Shown: in pieces, positions 44,101-52,765 of the stretch | How the letters are laid out: each line of letters begins with the position of its first letter | How positions within the stretch are numbered: the stretch's first letter is position 1 | Assembly (NCBI RefSeq): GCF_033115175.1 | Contig: NC_084837.1 | Coordinates: 25,994,266 to 26,058,265 of the forward strand | Direction: 5' to 3' | Length of the DNA stretch: 64,000 nucleotides | From: Lepus europaeus | Taxonomy: Eukaryota; Chordata; Mammalia; Lagomorpha; Leporidae | Notes under the pieces: model-generated | What the model saw: only the letters and a program-made list of their open reading frames with translations | The model's database searches: none | Told to the model about the DNA's origin: nothing | Made by a program: the position numbers and the translations under genes

Positions 44101-46125
44101 TCCTCTGACTTGATTACTCTAGAATTTAAAAATTGCAAATATACAAAATGAAAAGATATACAACAGCACCCCTTTCACATACCCATTTCTACTTGAGACA
44201 GTCATTATGAAGTTACCAGTTATGAAAGTAATTACAGTACATAATTATCATAGTCAGGGCCTAATGCCCCAGGCGCATGCCACACTCAAGGTTAAACTTA
44301 CCAGAGGCAGCTCTGAACTTTTAGATAGACTACTTGAAGTTACAAGTTCTCGGGGCGCCTCAGGCCGCTTTATCCCACCTGGCCCCTGTGCCCTGGTCCC
44401 CCACATGCCCTCAGGAGCCCTCGTGCCATGGTGTGCAGACTGGTGGAGGCGCCTGCCCTGCAGCCAGCCACACAGGAGGTCTGGCTTTCCAGGCCCGCGC
44501 TCCTCTCCACCCTAACAAGCACAGGTGCCGAACTGCAGATACCACATCTAAGCCTGGAGGACAATCCCGGGTTCCCTGTTCTAACACTGAGTTTACCATA
44601 TGCTGGGACTGAGTCCCGGCCAGATGGCTTATTTAATCCTCACCAACAACTCTGGAACTAGCTGGTACAAACAAGTAGTTTCCCAGAGAGGTGCAGCAAT
44701 TTCCCCAAGGTTACTCAGGAGTAAGGTGCGGCCGCGTACACATCCCCACCTCACAGATCCAGGGAGCCGCCGGGAGTGACAGTGGCCTGACCCCGAATAG
44801 ACGGAAAACTGGGGGCTGTGGAGCAAGAGCTTCCTGGGCCTCCGCTCAGGGTCTCAGCCGTCATCTCCCACATCAGCCTCCGGCATAAACTCATGGCAAA
44901 CCCTCCACCACGACGAGCACGCCCCCCAAAGCAAAGCGCCATTCTCTCAACGCAATGCTGCTAACGTATCGATCAAGTCGCTTTCGACTCATCGACCAAC
45001 TGGTTTGCTGTTCTCCCGAGGAAGTTCTTACATTTCAGCAGTCACTGGCCCCTCCCTCCCGCAGCCCCACTCCCCTACTAAATACCCTGGGAACGCCTTT
45101 TCCGGGGAGCCTGGGGAAGACCATGGAGATGAAAAATTAAAACTGGCAAAAAACTTAGTGGCCCCATCAAATGAAGGCATGGAGACAGCCCTGCCAAAAA
45201 CGGTCAGCTAAGACCGGGTCGGCCATACCGGTACCCGTTCACAGCTGCGGTGAACCAGATTCCAACCAACCGGGGGGGGCACCGGGAGAGCAGTTTTTAA
45301 GGCCAAAAGGGGATAACGCATTCTGGAATGGCTCGCCAAATGAAATGAGACGATTCTAGAACGCAGAGCGGTAACGGGAAGCTCTAGAGGCCACAGGGCA
45401 TTAGCGGGGAGCCGTCGTCCAGGGGAGGCACCCGCGGTGGCGCCCCCAGAACAGCACCGGCTCCCGACGGGCAAGGCCGGTTCTCGCTAGGGCAGCCCCG
45501 AGCGGCGCCCGCGGTCGCAGCTGTTGCTGGGGACTCCGCGGGGTTGCCAGGGGGAGCTTTTCCGTTAATTTTCTTAACTGGCGTTCCTTCTGCAACACCT
45601 GAGCCCGTTCTCAGGGAAACCAGAGGGCAAACGGCCACCTGCACAGGTGTAGCTGGGTCAATCTCCTCCCGCGACTCGGGTGACCTCAGAATTCCACGGG
45701 GGAGTTTGCTACACGGGGGCCACCGCCCTACGTGGGCAACGGTAACCGTGTCCACGGCATACAGTGGCCTTAGGCGGTCCTGCTAAAGGGCCTTGAGCCA
45801 TCTCACGCCCCTCCAACCCTTGCCAATACGACGCGGTTCGTGTCACCCACCGCCCAACACGGAGCAACCGGTCCCGCGGCGGCGCCGGGCTCTGCAAGCC
45901 TCAGGTCGGCGTGGCCACGGCCCTGGAGGCCCCTCGGCCCGCTCGGGCCGCCCGGCCCGGCCGCGCACTGACCTTGTAGCCGCCCCACACGAACATGTGG
46001 CGGCCGTCGCTAACGGCGACGTGGCCGCTGCGCTCAGCGGGGCAGGCGAGCTCCATGGCTTCGTAGCCCTCGAAGGCCGGCCCTGGCAAGTCGTCCGCCC
46101 GCAGCTCCTCGTTGCCCTCAGCCAT
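35061..46125 (-). CDS. KLHDC2: KLHDC2, kelch-domain C-degron receptor of CRL2 ubiquitin ligase (complete, 13 exons)
   Basis: KLHDC2 is a Cullin-2 substrate receptor that recognises proteins ending in Gly-Gly, including prematurely ended selenoproteins. Thirteen exons join to 1,221 nt, 406 residues, the human length. Six kelch blades carry GG pairs near residues 48-49, 107-108, 161-162, 234-235, in LFGGF (exon 9) and in VFGGC (exon 11). The degron-pocket residues I know from structural work are all present at the expected numbers: Lys147, Tyr163, Trp191, Arg236, Arg241, Ser269, Trp270. A BC-box/Cul2-box helix pair follows (SLEAVICFKEML, NCLPKHLLHSV). The C-terminus SGS, reported to occupy the pocket of a neighbouring molecule as a degron mimic, is kept. 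The start ATG (MAEGNEELRADDLPG) is in a CpG island. An in-frame ATG lies 41 codons upstream, but MAEG matches the known start. Confidence 0.98.
35411..35463 (-). CDS. KLHDC2: KLHDC2 coding exon 12
   Basis: 53-nt exon encoding AHSNEILIFSVQPKSLV, with the Arg codon split CG|G. The paralogous KLHDC1 exon has the same length and phase. Confidence 0.97.
35545..35632 (-). CDS. KLHDC2: KLHDC2 coding exon 11
   Basis: Encodes LWHTACASDEGEVIVFGGCA to LLVHHRA, the sixth blade. 88 nt. Confidence 0.97.
35633..36266. other. KLHDC2 intron, unassigned
   Basis: Contains 35860-36060, a denser-GC patch of unknown origin; no exon or SINE seen. Confidence 0.4.
36267..36592 (+). mobile_element. C repeat
   Basis: GGGGCCAGCGCTGTAGTGTAG to AAATAAATAAATGAATCTT. 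Confidence 0.88.
36604..36904 (+). mobile_element. C repeat
   Basis: GGGGCTGGCACTGTGGTATA to CTCTTAAATAACGTTAAAAA. Confidence 0.83.
36919..37181 (-). mobile_element. C repeat, shortened
   Basis: GAATTATTTATTTGGAAGGC to CCACTGCCTTGGCTC. Confidence 0.8.
37470..37542 (-). CDS. KLHDC2: KLHDC2 coding exon 10
   Basis: Encodes DAWTYCISKNEWIQFNHPYT to EKP with a split Ser before and a split Arg after. 73 nt. Confidence 0.97.
37841..37950 (-). CDS. KLHDC2: KLHDC2 coding exon 9
   Basis: Encodes IPQGICPVGRSWHSLTPVSS to TTDKQPL. 110 nt, contains Ser269 and Trp270 of the degron pocket. Confidence 0.97.
38125..38182 (+). mobile_element. L2-like relic
   Basis: CAATAAACATTGAGCACATG and CTACATGCCAGGCATG, the usual L2 3' end. 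Confidence 0.6.
38367..38425 (-). CDS. KLHDC2: KLHDC2 coding exon 8
   Basis: Encodes DARMNDLHYLNLDTWEWTE. 59 nt, contains Arg241. The donor must be TT|GTAGGT; the nearby AG|GTATCA would read through TAG. Confidence 0.95.
38500..38580 (-). CDS. KLHDC2: KLHDC2 coding exon 7
   Basis: Encodes GKAPSPRAAHACATVGNKG to FGGRYR. 81 nt. Contains Arg236. The intron to exon 8 is only 74 nt. Confidence 0.96.
39017..39100 (-). CDS. KLHDC2: KLHDC2 coding exon 6
   Basis: Encodes NSSHPRGWNDHVHILDTETF to SQPITT. 84 nt, phase 0 at both ends. Contains Trp191. Confidence 0.96.
39233..39314 (-). CDS. KLHDC2: KLHDC2 coding exon 5
   Basis: Encodes LIFFGGYGYLPEDKVLGTFE to ETSFW. 82 nt. Contains the third blade GG and Tyr163. 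Confidence 0.96.
39480..39560 (+). mobile_element. MIR/L2-like relic
   Basis: TTTACTTAATCCTCATACGG fits the MIR core start. Confidence 0.4.
39619..39734 (-). CDS. KLHDC2: KLHDC2 coding exon 4
   Basis: Encodes FYMLDSRSTDRVLQWERIDC to KLGVWVYKN. 116 nt. Contains Lys147. The final Arg codon is split AG|A. Confidence 0.96.
39740..40145. other. KLHDC2 intron, unique sequence
   Basis: Nothing recognised. Confidence 0.5.
40157..40472 (+). mobile_element. C repeat with target duplication
   Basis: ATTAAATATTG at 40146-40156 and 40473-40483. Confidence 0.91.
40484..41139. other. KLHDC2 intron, unassigned
   Basis: 40740-41060 is unusually GC-rich for this intron; no exon of KLHDC2 fits it. Confidence 0.4.
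41140..41275 (+). mobile_element. L2 relic
   Basis: CCTGGAGGCAGGGACAGTG, CAGGTGCTCAGCACATAAGG and TTACTGAGTTGCCAAATGAA follow the L2 pattern. Confidence 0.65.
41276..41722. other. KLHDC2 intron, unique sequence
   Basis: Nothing recognised. Confidence 0.5.
41723..41840 (-). CDS. KLHDC2: KLHDC2 coding exon 3
   Basis: Encodes KKINTEGDVPPSMSGSCAVC to FGGHHSRGNTNK. 118 nt; acceptor CCCCCCTCAG. Confidence 0.97.
42182..42544 (+). mobile_element. B-form C repeat with 14-bp target duplication
   Basis: ACCATTATAAATTT at 42168-42181 and 42545-42558; A-rich tail with interspersed C. Confidence 0.93.
42849..43110 (+). mobile_element. C repeat, internally deleted
   Basis: GGGGCCGTCACTTATGGCGC then CCGGTTCAGGTGCCAGCTGC; tail CAAATAAACCTTTAAC. 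Confidence 0.78.
43232..43568 (+). mobile_element. C repeat
   Basis: GGGCCGGTGCTGTGGCAC to AAATAAATAAATAAATCTTT. Confidence 0.89.
43822..43937 (+). mobile_element. Mariner-like MITE copy, diverged
   Basis: GGACACTTCTCCGAATGGCG, CCACCAAAATAAAGTTTTAT and TTCCATTTTCCAC follow the order seen at 26951-27060. Ends 102 bp from KLHDC2 exon 2. Confidence 0.5.
44039..44118 (-). CDS. KLHDC2: KLHDC2 coding exon 2
   Basis: Encodes SNQVRGLYDFYLPREELWIY to TGR, with the Trp codon split TG|G. 80 nt; acceptor AAATTCTAG, donor GTAACT. Confidence 0.96.
44119..44624. other. KLHDC2 intron 1, unassigned
   Basis: GC-rising sequence with short frames on both strands but no recognisable protein. Confidence 0.4.
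44625..44735 (+). mobile_element. MIR relic
   Basis: TATTTAATCCTCACCAACAA, TTTCCCAGAGAGGTGCAGCA and CCAAGGTTACTCAGGAGTAA are the MIR core order. Confidence 0.72.
44736..45379. other. KLHDC2 intron 1, approach to CpG island
   Basis: Unique, moderately GC-rich; nothing else recognised. Confidence 0.4.
45973..46125 (-). CDS. KLHDC2: KLHDC2 coding exon 1
   Basis: Encodes MAEGNEELRADDLPGPAFEG to FVWGGYK (51 residues) before donor GTCAGT. Start ATG at 46125-46123 on the minus strand. Confidence 0.97.
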
Positions 46126-46520
46126 CTTGAGGCCGCCCCGCTGCTGGCCGAGAATGCCCACACCCGCGAAGGGGCAAGAGACAAAGAGAACGGGGAAAAA
46201 AAAAAGACGCGCAGCGGCGCGGTGCAGGGAGCAGGCGGCGGCAGCCACAGGGACGGCGGTCGGGCCTGCCGGCCGCCTGCGCTAGCGCCGCCCTCCGCCT
46301 CGGCCGAGCGCGCCTCTCCCCGCCGGGGCCGCGGCCGAGGGCCGGTGGCGAGCCCGGGAGCCCGAGAGGGGCAGAGAGGTCGCCCGCCGGCCGCCGCGCG
46401 CTCGCAGCCTGTGCGCCCCGCCTCCGGGAGCCCGCGGCCCTTGTTTACGCCGCGGCCGGAAGCCGCCCGGAGCCTCCGGAAGTGCGGCCGGCGCGAGCGC
46501 CCCCAGCGCCGGGTCCTCCG

Positions 46521-46544
46521 GCCGCCGCCGCCGCCGCCGCCGAG
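46521..46544. repeat. (GCC)n trinucleotide run in the CpG island
   Basis: Seven to eight uninterrupted CCG/GCC units upstream of KLHDC2. Common in CpG-island promoters and prone to length variation. Confidence 0.85.
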
Positions 46545-46660
46545 GGCCGAGCCCGGGGTCGCGGGCCGAGCGGCCGAGGCCCGGACACGCTCCGAATCGC
46601 CTTTTACGGCGGGAACTACGAGGCGCACCGGCGTTTAGCCAGAGTCTCGCGAATAAATAC

Positions 46661-47496
46661 ATAAATAAACAAGTGTTTCTTTTTCCCGGTGTTGGATGGA
46701 GGGGCGTTCCCGGAGGCCTTGCAGCCTGGGCAGGGGCACTGACGTGGCTCAGCAGTGAGTTTCCGGCCTCAGCTTCTCAGAGCGAGTGTCTGGCTGCCCG
46801 GTGGGCCCCAGGGGCGCCCCAGCTCTCCCCCGCACCCCCCGGCCTCTCGGGGGTCCCCGCTGAGCCGCCACCCACTTTGCAGAACTGTGTGAAACAACGT
46901 TTCAGGAGAGGCACCCGCGCCGCCCTGCAGGGAGGAAGGTGGATCCTGCGCCCATGTTGTGTGACACCTTGCAGTTAGGCCAAAGACGTCTACGCAGGGC
47001 TGTCAACCTAAAAATCGCAATTCCTAACGGGCGATCGTCCTGAGGGCCCGGTGTAAGGGCGCGGGTCCGGTCGGCTGTGTGGTGGGAGAGACGCACCGCC
47101 GCCTCCTCGCTCCTCCTCCTCTCACTGGGGCCGCTCGCGGGGGACGACCACCACAGCTACAGTTTCCTCGATGTACAGAGCCCCAACGCCTGCCTTTGCT
47201 GAATCTCACTTCAGAGGATTCACTGAAGCCTTCCGCGAGTCACCCGGTGCGCTCCTGCCCTGCTCGGCGCCCTGCGCCTGGCTGGCTGCAGGCTCCCTGG
47301 CAGCAGGGTGATCTACTTGTGGCGAGCCAGTCCGAGGTTACTTAACAACCTTGAGCACGTGTTCGTCGTTCTTTGATGGGGCCCAAACTTTCTCATCATC
47401 TTGCTTAACCGGACGAAACCGGGCTGGCCCCAGCACCCCTGGCCAGCTTCGCTGCCTGCTGTCTCTGGCCCCTGCCAGCCCCACGAGCATTCTCGT
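46661..47496. other. Intergenic flank upstream of KLHDC2
   Basis: GC-moderate shore of the CpG island; no repeat or gene recognised. Confidence 0.45.
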
Positions 47497-47497
47497 T

Positions 47498-47814
47498 TTT
47501 TCTTTTTTTTAAGATTTTATTTATTTACTTGAAAGGCAGAGTTAGAGGCAGAGAAAGAGGTCTTCTGTCCGCTGGTTCACGTCCCAAATGGCCAGAGCTG
47601 AGCCGGTTTGAAGCCAGGCGCCAGGAGCCAGGAGCTTCTTCCGGGTCTTCCACCGGATGCAGGGTTCCAAGGACTTGGGCCATTTTCTACTGCTTTCCTA
47701 GGCCATAGCAGAGAGCTGGATTGGAAGTGGAGCAGCCGGGACGCGAACCAGCACTCATATGGGATGCTGGCACTGCAGGCGGCAGCTTTACCCGCTACAC
47801 CACTGCACCGGCCC
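47498..47814 (-). mobile_element. C repeat
   Basis: TTAAGATTTTATTTATTTAC to CCACTGCACCGGCCCC. Confidence 0.88.
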
Positions 47815-48276
47815 CTTCTCTTGGATCTGCAAACACATCTGGCTCTCTTTAGCAGTAGGGACTTCACAACTGGCAGCCTCCCAGTCTGAGCTGAGTTAGC
47901 ACTTCCTTAAGGAAACCTTCCCCCCCATACCTCACCCCATTTTTAGGTTCCTGGCCACTGTTAGCATCCTTGTTACTTCTCCGGAGCATGATGGCTCATT
48001 TAAAAAAAAAAAAAGACCGTCATGTCACCAGTTATTTGCTGTGGGACACTTCACTTTAGTGGTGCCTTGCTCCAAGAAGCAAAACTAACGCTTGTCCTAA
48101 AGGTATGAGAAGTGTGTGGCTGTCATCTCTGCCAGGCTCCATACAGTATGGGCGAGGTTGGTCTTTGCAGGCTCTCAGCCAATCGCCTGTCAGGGACATC
48201 AAATGCTGGTTTTAGTGCTTATTCCACAAAGAAAACTATTCTCTTTTTTATATATAACTTACATTTTCACATTTTT
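47815..48276. other. Intergenic unique sequence
   Basis: Nothing recognised. Confidence 0.5.
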
Positions 48277-48591
48277 AAAATATTTTATTTATTTATTTGA
48301 GAGGCAGAGTTACAGACTCTGAGAGGGAGAGATAGAAAGGTCTTCCATCCACTGCTTCACTCCCCAGAGCCGTGCCGATCTGAAGCCAGGATGCAGGTGC
48401 TTCTTACGGGTCTCCCACGCAGGTGCAGGGGCCCAAGCGCTTGGGCCATCCTCCACTGCTTTCCCAGGCCACAGCAAAGAACTGGATCAGAAGAGGAGCA
48501 ACCAGGACTTGAACAGGCGCCCATATGGGATGCTGGTGCTGCAAGGTGTTGCAGGTGGAGGATTAACCTACTGTGCCACAGCACCAGCCCC
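48277..48591 (-). mobile_element. C repeat
   Basis: AAAATATTTTATTTATTTAT to CACAGCACCAGCCCC. Confidence 0.87.
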
Positions 48592-48716
48592 AAAAACGAT
48601 TCTCTTCCTCTGCTACCTTGGTGGAGAAGTTTTCTGGGCTGCCATGGGAGATACATGGAATCACAAATAGACCAAGCAATGTCTTCTAGTGTTGTGCTTA
48701 TAAAATCCTTACGGAT

Positions 48717-49037
48717 GGGGCTGTGGCTGTGGCGTAGTTGGTAAAGCCACCGCCTGCAGTGCCGGCATCCCATATGGGTACTGGTTTGAGTCCTGGCTGC
48801 TCCACTTCCAATCCTACTCTCTGCTATGGCCTGGGGAAGGAAGCAGTGGAAGATGGCCCAGGTCCATGGGGCTCTGTATCTGCATGGGAGACCCATAAGA
48901 AGCTCCTGCCTCCTGGCTTTGGATCGGCACAGCTCTGGCTGTTGCAGCCATCTGGGGAGTGAACCAGCAGATGGAAGACCTCTCTTTCTGCCTCTGCCTT
49001 TCAAAAAAAAAAAAAAAGTAAATCTTTAAAAATAAAA
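48717..49037 (+). mobile_element. C repeat
   Basis: GGGGCTGTGGCTGTGGCGTAG to a poly(A), then AAATCTTTAAAAATAAAA. Confidence 0.86.
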
Positions 49038-49048
49038 AAGAGTATAAA

Positions 49049-49344
49049 GGGGGATCGATGTTGTGGTGTACAGATATAGTGCCTGCCACACTAGCATCAT
49101 GGGTGCTGGTTCAAGTCCCAGCTGCTCCACTTCTGATTCTGCTCCCTGCTAATGACCTGAGAAAGCAAAGGAAGATAGCCTGAGTGTTTGGGCCCCTGAC
49201 ACCCATGTAGGAGACCCAGATGAAGTTCCTGACTCCTGGCTTCAGCCTGGGCCAGCCCTGGCTGTTACAGGGAGGGAACCAGCAGATGGAAGATCTCTGT
49301 TTCTCCTTTTCTCTAGGTAACTCTTTCAAATAACTAAATCTTAA
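49049..49344 (+). mobile_element. C repeat
   Basis: GGGGGATCGATGTTGTGGTG to AAATAACTAAATCTTAAA; runs into a (TA)n. Confidence 0.82.
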
Positions 49345-49378
49345 ATATATATATTATATTATATATATAAATATATAA
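49345..49378. repeat. (TA)n simple repeat
   Basis: TATATATA tract grown from the preceding SINE tail. Confidence 0.85.
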
Positions 49379-49439
49379 AGGGGCCCCTAGACTCAAATGT
49401 TGTCAGAAGTTTGAGAACTGCCATCCCAAAGAATTTCTG

Positions 49440-49733
49440 ATGGGGCCAGTACTATGGCATAGCAGGTTAAGACAGTGTCTGCAGTGCTGGCATTCCATAT
49501 AGGCGCTGGTTCAAGTCCTAGCTGCTCTACTTCTGATCCAGCTCTCTGCTAATGGCCTGGGAAAGCAGCAGAGGATGGCCTAGGTCCTTGGGCCCCTACA
49601 CCCACATGAGAGACCCAGAGGAGGCTCCTGGATCCTAGCTTTGGCCTGCCCTGGTTGTTGTGGCCAGCTGGGGAGGAATCAACAGATTGAAGCGCTCTTT
49701 TTTTTTTTTTTGACAGGCAGAGTGGACAATGAG

Positions 49734-49784
<51 letters not shown>

Positions 49785-50155
49785 TCTTCCTTTACCGTTG
49801 TTTCACCCTCCAATGGCTGCTGTGGCCAGCGTGCTGCGGCGGGCGCACCGTGCTAATCCGAAGCCAGGAGCCAGGTGCTTCTCCTGGTCTCCCATGCAGG
49901 TGCAGGGCCCAAGCACTTGGGCCATCCTCCACTGCACTCCCGGGCCACAGCAGAGAGCTGGCCTGGAAGAGGGGCAACCGGGACAGAATCCGGCGCCCCG
50001 ACCGGGACTAGAACCCGGTGTGCTGGCGCCGCAGGCGGAGGATTAGCCTATTGAGCCGCGGCGCCGGCCTGCTCTCTTTCTTGAGGAGTGAACCAACAGA
50101 TGGAAGATCTCTCTACTCTCTCACTGTAACTCTTCCAAATAAATAAATCTAACAA
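49440..50155 (+). mobile_element. C repeat interrupted by a nested antisense copy
   Basis: Host head and body 49440-49697; the tail-side sequence (GAGTGAACCAACAGATGGAAG to AAATAAATAAATCTAAC) is found after the guest at 50085-50155, with part of it present on both sides. Confidence 0.78.
49698..50069 (-). mobile_element. B-form C repeat, nested, with (GA)n
   Basis: T run, GACAGGCAGAGTGGACAATG, a GA tract at about 49738-49782, ending GAGCCGCGGCGCCGGCC. Confidence 0.92.
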
Positions 50156-50215
50156 AAGAATTCTCTGATAATGGCTGACATACAATCAGTAGCTTGAAAA
50201 AGCAAAAGCAGAAAC

Positions 50216-50430
50216 ATGGGCAGGCATTGTGGCACAGCAGGGACGCCCACATCCCATCTGAGATGCCAGTCTGAGTCCTGGCCGCTCTGTGGTTCTGATC
50301 CAGCTTCCTGACTTCAGCCTGGTCCAGCCCTGGCTGCTGTGGGGCATTTGTGGAGAGAACCAGCAGATGGAAGAGCTCTCTCTCTCCCTCTGTCATTCGG
50401 CCTTTCAAGGCGATGAAGATAAATACACAT
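50216..50430 (+). mobile_element. C repeat, deleted internally
   Basis: GGGCAGGCATTGTGGCACAG then a shortened body and CCTTTCAAGGCGATGAAG. Confidence 0.75.
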
Positions 50431-50642
50431 TTTAAAAAGAAAATTCACTGGAAATGACTTGAAATTCAATAACTGATGGTGCTACAAAGTCCTGTATCAC
50501 AGAATACCGGCACAAAAGTCTCAGCCCAAAAAATGCTGAGACTGTGTTTCTGGCCTGCCCTATGAGGAGCTCAGAAGCTGCCACTCCACTCTCCTAAGTA
50601 CAAAGCCAAACAAACTGGAAATCACTAACTGCTCCTTTTTCC

Positions 50643-50679
50643 TTTTTTTTTTTTTTTTTTTCTGATTTATTTTTATTTG

Positions 50680-50718
<39 letters not shown>

Positions 50719-50971
50719 CTGACTTCCCTCTGCTGGTTCATTCCTCAAATGGCCACAAAAACCTGGGCTGGGCGAGGCTGAAGCCAGGAGCCAGGAGCTT
50801 CACCAAGGTCTCCCACGTGGGTGGCAGGGGCCCAAGTACTTTGGCCATCTTCTGCTGCTTTCCCAGGCACATCGGCAGGAAGCTGGATCGGAGGTGACTC
50901 AAACTGGTGTTCCCATGGGATACCAGCTTCAGGGGCCGCAGCCTCACGTGCCGCGCCACAACGCAGGCCCC
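50643..50971 (-). mobile_element. C repeat with (GA)n
   Basis: T run, TTTATTTGAAAGGCAGAG with a GA tract, ending CCACAACGCAGGCCCC. Confidence 0.86.
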
Positions 50972-51329
50972 AACAACTGTCTTAGATCCATCAGGGAAGT
51001 GAGGTCACCGAGCAAAACCACTGTCCCCAAACGAGAGAGCAGCAGATGCAGAGAAACGCAACTTGCCAAAGCAGAAACTTCCTTGGAGACGAGTGCTGGG
51101 GCAGGGAAACCCACACAGTAGTGGATGAACTGCAAGAAGTTCAGTGTCGTCAAGTCTCAGACCCAAAACGCCAGGGGCTCCAGCCGTGGGAGGGCTCCCC
51201 TTCCTGTGAGTTTTAGCTCTGGGAGCACTCCTGGGTCCGCACAGTAAATATCAGAGAAAAATTCCCTCATGCTTCAAGCCAGGGGAGGGAAACAAGGAAC
51301 CATTTTGAAATGAGCCAGAACATTCTATT
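50972..51329. other. Intergenic sequence, possibly further L1
   Basis: May belong to the L1 5' region that follows; not certain. Confidence 0.35.
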
Positions 51330-51822
51330 CTTCTTATCAGGGTGTGCAGCCAGGAGAAGCTATTTTATCAGAGCCTAACCCACCTAGTAAAAGAGAAACA
51401 GCTAAATCCAGCCTGTCACACCATCCTGGAACACGCAACAGTGAATTCATATCCAGGCTCACGAAACAGACAGAGATAGTCACAGGGCTACAGAACGCCT
51501 CCCCGCCCCCAGCTCCCTCCCGCCACACAACGAGAGACCTGCGGAACAGAGTTCACAGCCCAGGTTTCAACAGAAAGTTACCAGGCATCCTACAAGTCAG
51601 AAACACCGTCTGAGGAAACAGCCGTGTACTGCAAGCAGGCACAGATATGGCCAGGCTGTTGGAGTTAACAGAATAGGGATTTAAAACAAACCATGATCAA
51701 GATGCTGTGAGCTCTAATGTAAAACAATAGATAACATCCAAGAACAGATGGGTTATGTGGGCAGAGAGGTAGAAATTCTAAGAAAGAACCATAAAGGAAG
51801 TGCTAGAGATAAAGAACACTGT

Positions 51823-52112
51823 GGGGCCGGCGTCGTGGCTCACTTGGTTAAACCTCCACCTATGGCGCTGGCATCCCATATGGGTGCCGGTTCTAGTCCC
51901 AGCTGCTCCTCTTCCAGTCCAGCTCTCTGCTGAGGCCCGGGAAGGCAGTGGAGGATGGCCCAAGTGCTTGGGTCCTGCACCCGCATGGGAGACCAGGAGG
52001 AAGCACCTGGCTCCTGTCCATTTGGAGGGTGAACCAACGGAAGGAAGACCTTTCTCTCTGTCTCTCTCTCTCTCACTGTCTAGAACTCTGCCTGTCAAAT
52101 AAAAAAAAAAAA
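51823..52112 (+). mobile_element. B-form C repeat with target duplication
   Basis: AAAGAACACTGT at 51811-51822 and, past the GGAA tract, 52187-52198. Confidence 0.92.
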
Positions 52113-52186
52113 GAAGGAAAGAAAGGAAGGAAGGAAGGAAGGAAGGAAGGAAGGAAGGAAGGAAGGAAGGAAGGAAGAATGAAAGA
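52113..52186. repeat. (GGAA)n microsatellite
   Basis: About 13 uninterrupted GGAA/AAGG units grown in the SINE tail, inside its target duplication. Confidence 0.95.
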
Positions 52187-52677
52187 AAAGAACACTGTAA
52201 TGAAAACAAAGAATGCCTTCGATGGGCTCATCCATAGACGGGACACAGCTGAGGATAGAATCCCTGAGCTTCACAGTACATAATAAACCTTCCAAAGCTA
52301 AAAAGCAAAGAGAAAAAAAAAATCCTCTTCCAAAGTAGTAGCCCCCTGCTCCACCCACACACACACAAAGAGCCACCAAACGTGGCACAACTACAAAATG
52401 TGTAGTAACCGATGTTGCGATAGGAGTATGAGAAGCACAAGAAAGAGAGGAAGGCACAGAAGAAATACTGGGAGCAAAAATGATTGGGAATTCTCCGAGT
52501 CAACTTCAGACACTGAATCCCAAGTCCAGGGAGCTGGAAGAACACCAGGCAGGACGAACATAAAAGGGGCAGGGACCAGCTACACTGAGACGTACTATAT
52601 TCAAATTTCAGAAAAGCAAAGACAAAGCCGGCACCCAGATTTCCCTCAGAAACTATGCAAAACAAGAAAACTGGGTC

Positions 52678-52759
52678 ACCAGACAGTACAGGGAAAATGT
52701 GTATTATGAAAAAACTATGCACAAAGGTCCAATTTTTTTCACAACAAAATAAACTTATG
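52678..52759 (+). mobile_element. Mariner-like MITE fragment
   Basis: GGGAAAATGTGTATTATGAA and ACAACAAAATAAACTTATGC match the 26951-27060 copy; the right end is missing next to the LTR. Confidence 0.5.
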
Positions 52760-52765
52760 CTAACT

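Larger units (their letters stand above)
45380..46660 (-). promoter_or_regulatory. KLHDC2: KLHDC2 CpG-island promoter
   Basis: Dense in CpG and G+C, unlike the AT-rich surroundings, and covering the KLHDC2 start codon. No TATA box is evident upstream of the ATG. ETS-type sites CCGGAAG (46456-46462) and CCGGAAGT (46476-46483) and a TCTCGCGA element near 46645-46652 are typical of housekeeping promoters. A pyrimidine tract on the minus strand (about 46165-46207) could be near the start site. The exact transcription start cannot be read from sequence. Confidence 0.8.
51330..52690 (+). mobile_element. L1 5' region / ORF1 fragment with nested SINE
   Basis: Blocks such as CAAGAACAGATGGGTTATGT, AGAATGCCTTCGATGGGCTC and TTGGGAATTCTCCGAGTCAA follow L1 ORF1 order. 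Many stops and indels; not functional. Confidence 0.68.

Noticed and set aside
45793..46638. Open frames of 281 codons (+) and 261 codons (-) across the KLHDC2 CpG island
   Set aside because: They overlap each other and the real KLHDC2 exon 1 in other frames; the Arg/Pro/Ala-rich translations reflect GC content, not a protein.
48357..49004. 215-codon minus-strand frame
   Set aside because: Built from two C repeats (48277-48591, 48717-49037).
52228..52722. 164-codon minus-strand frame
   Set aside because: Antisense to the decayed L1 ORF1 region; hydrophobic translation by chance.
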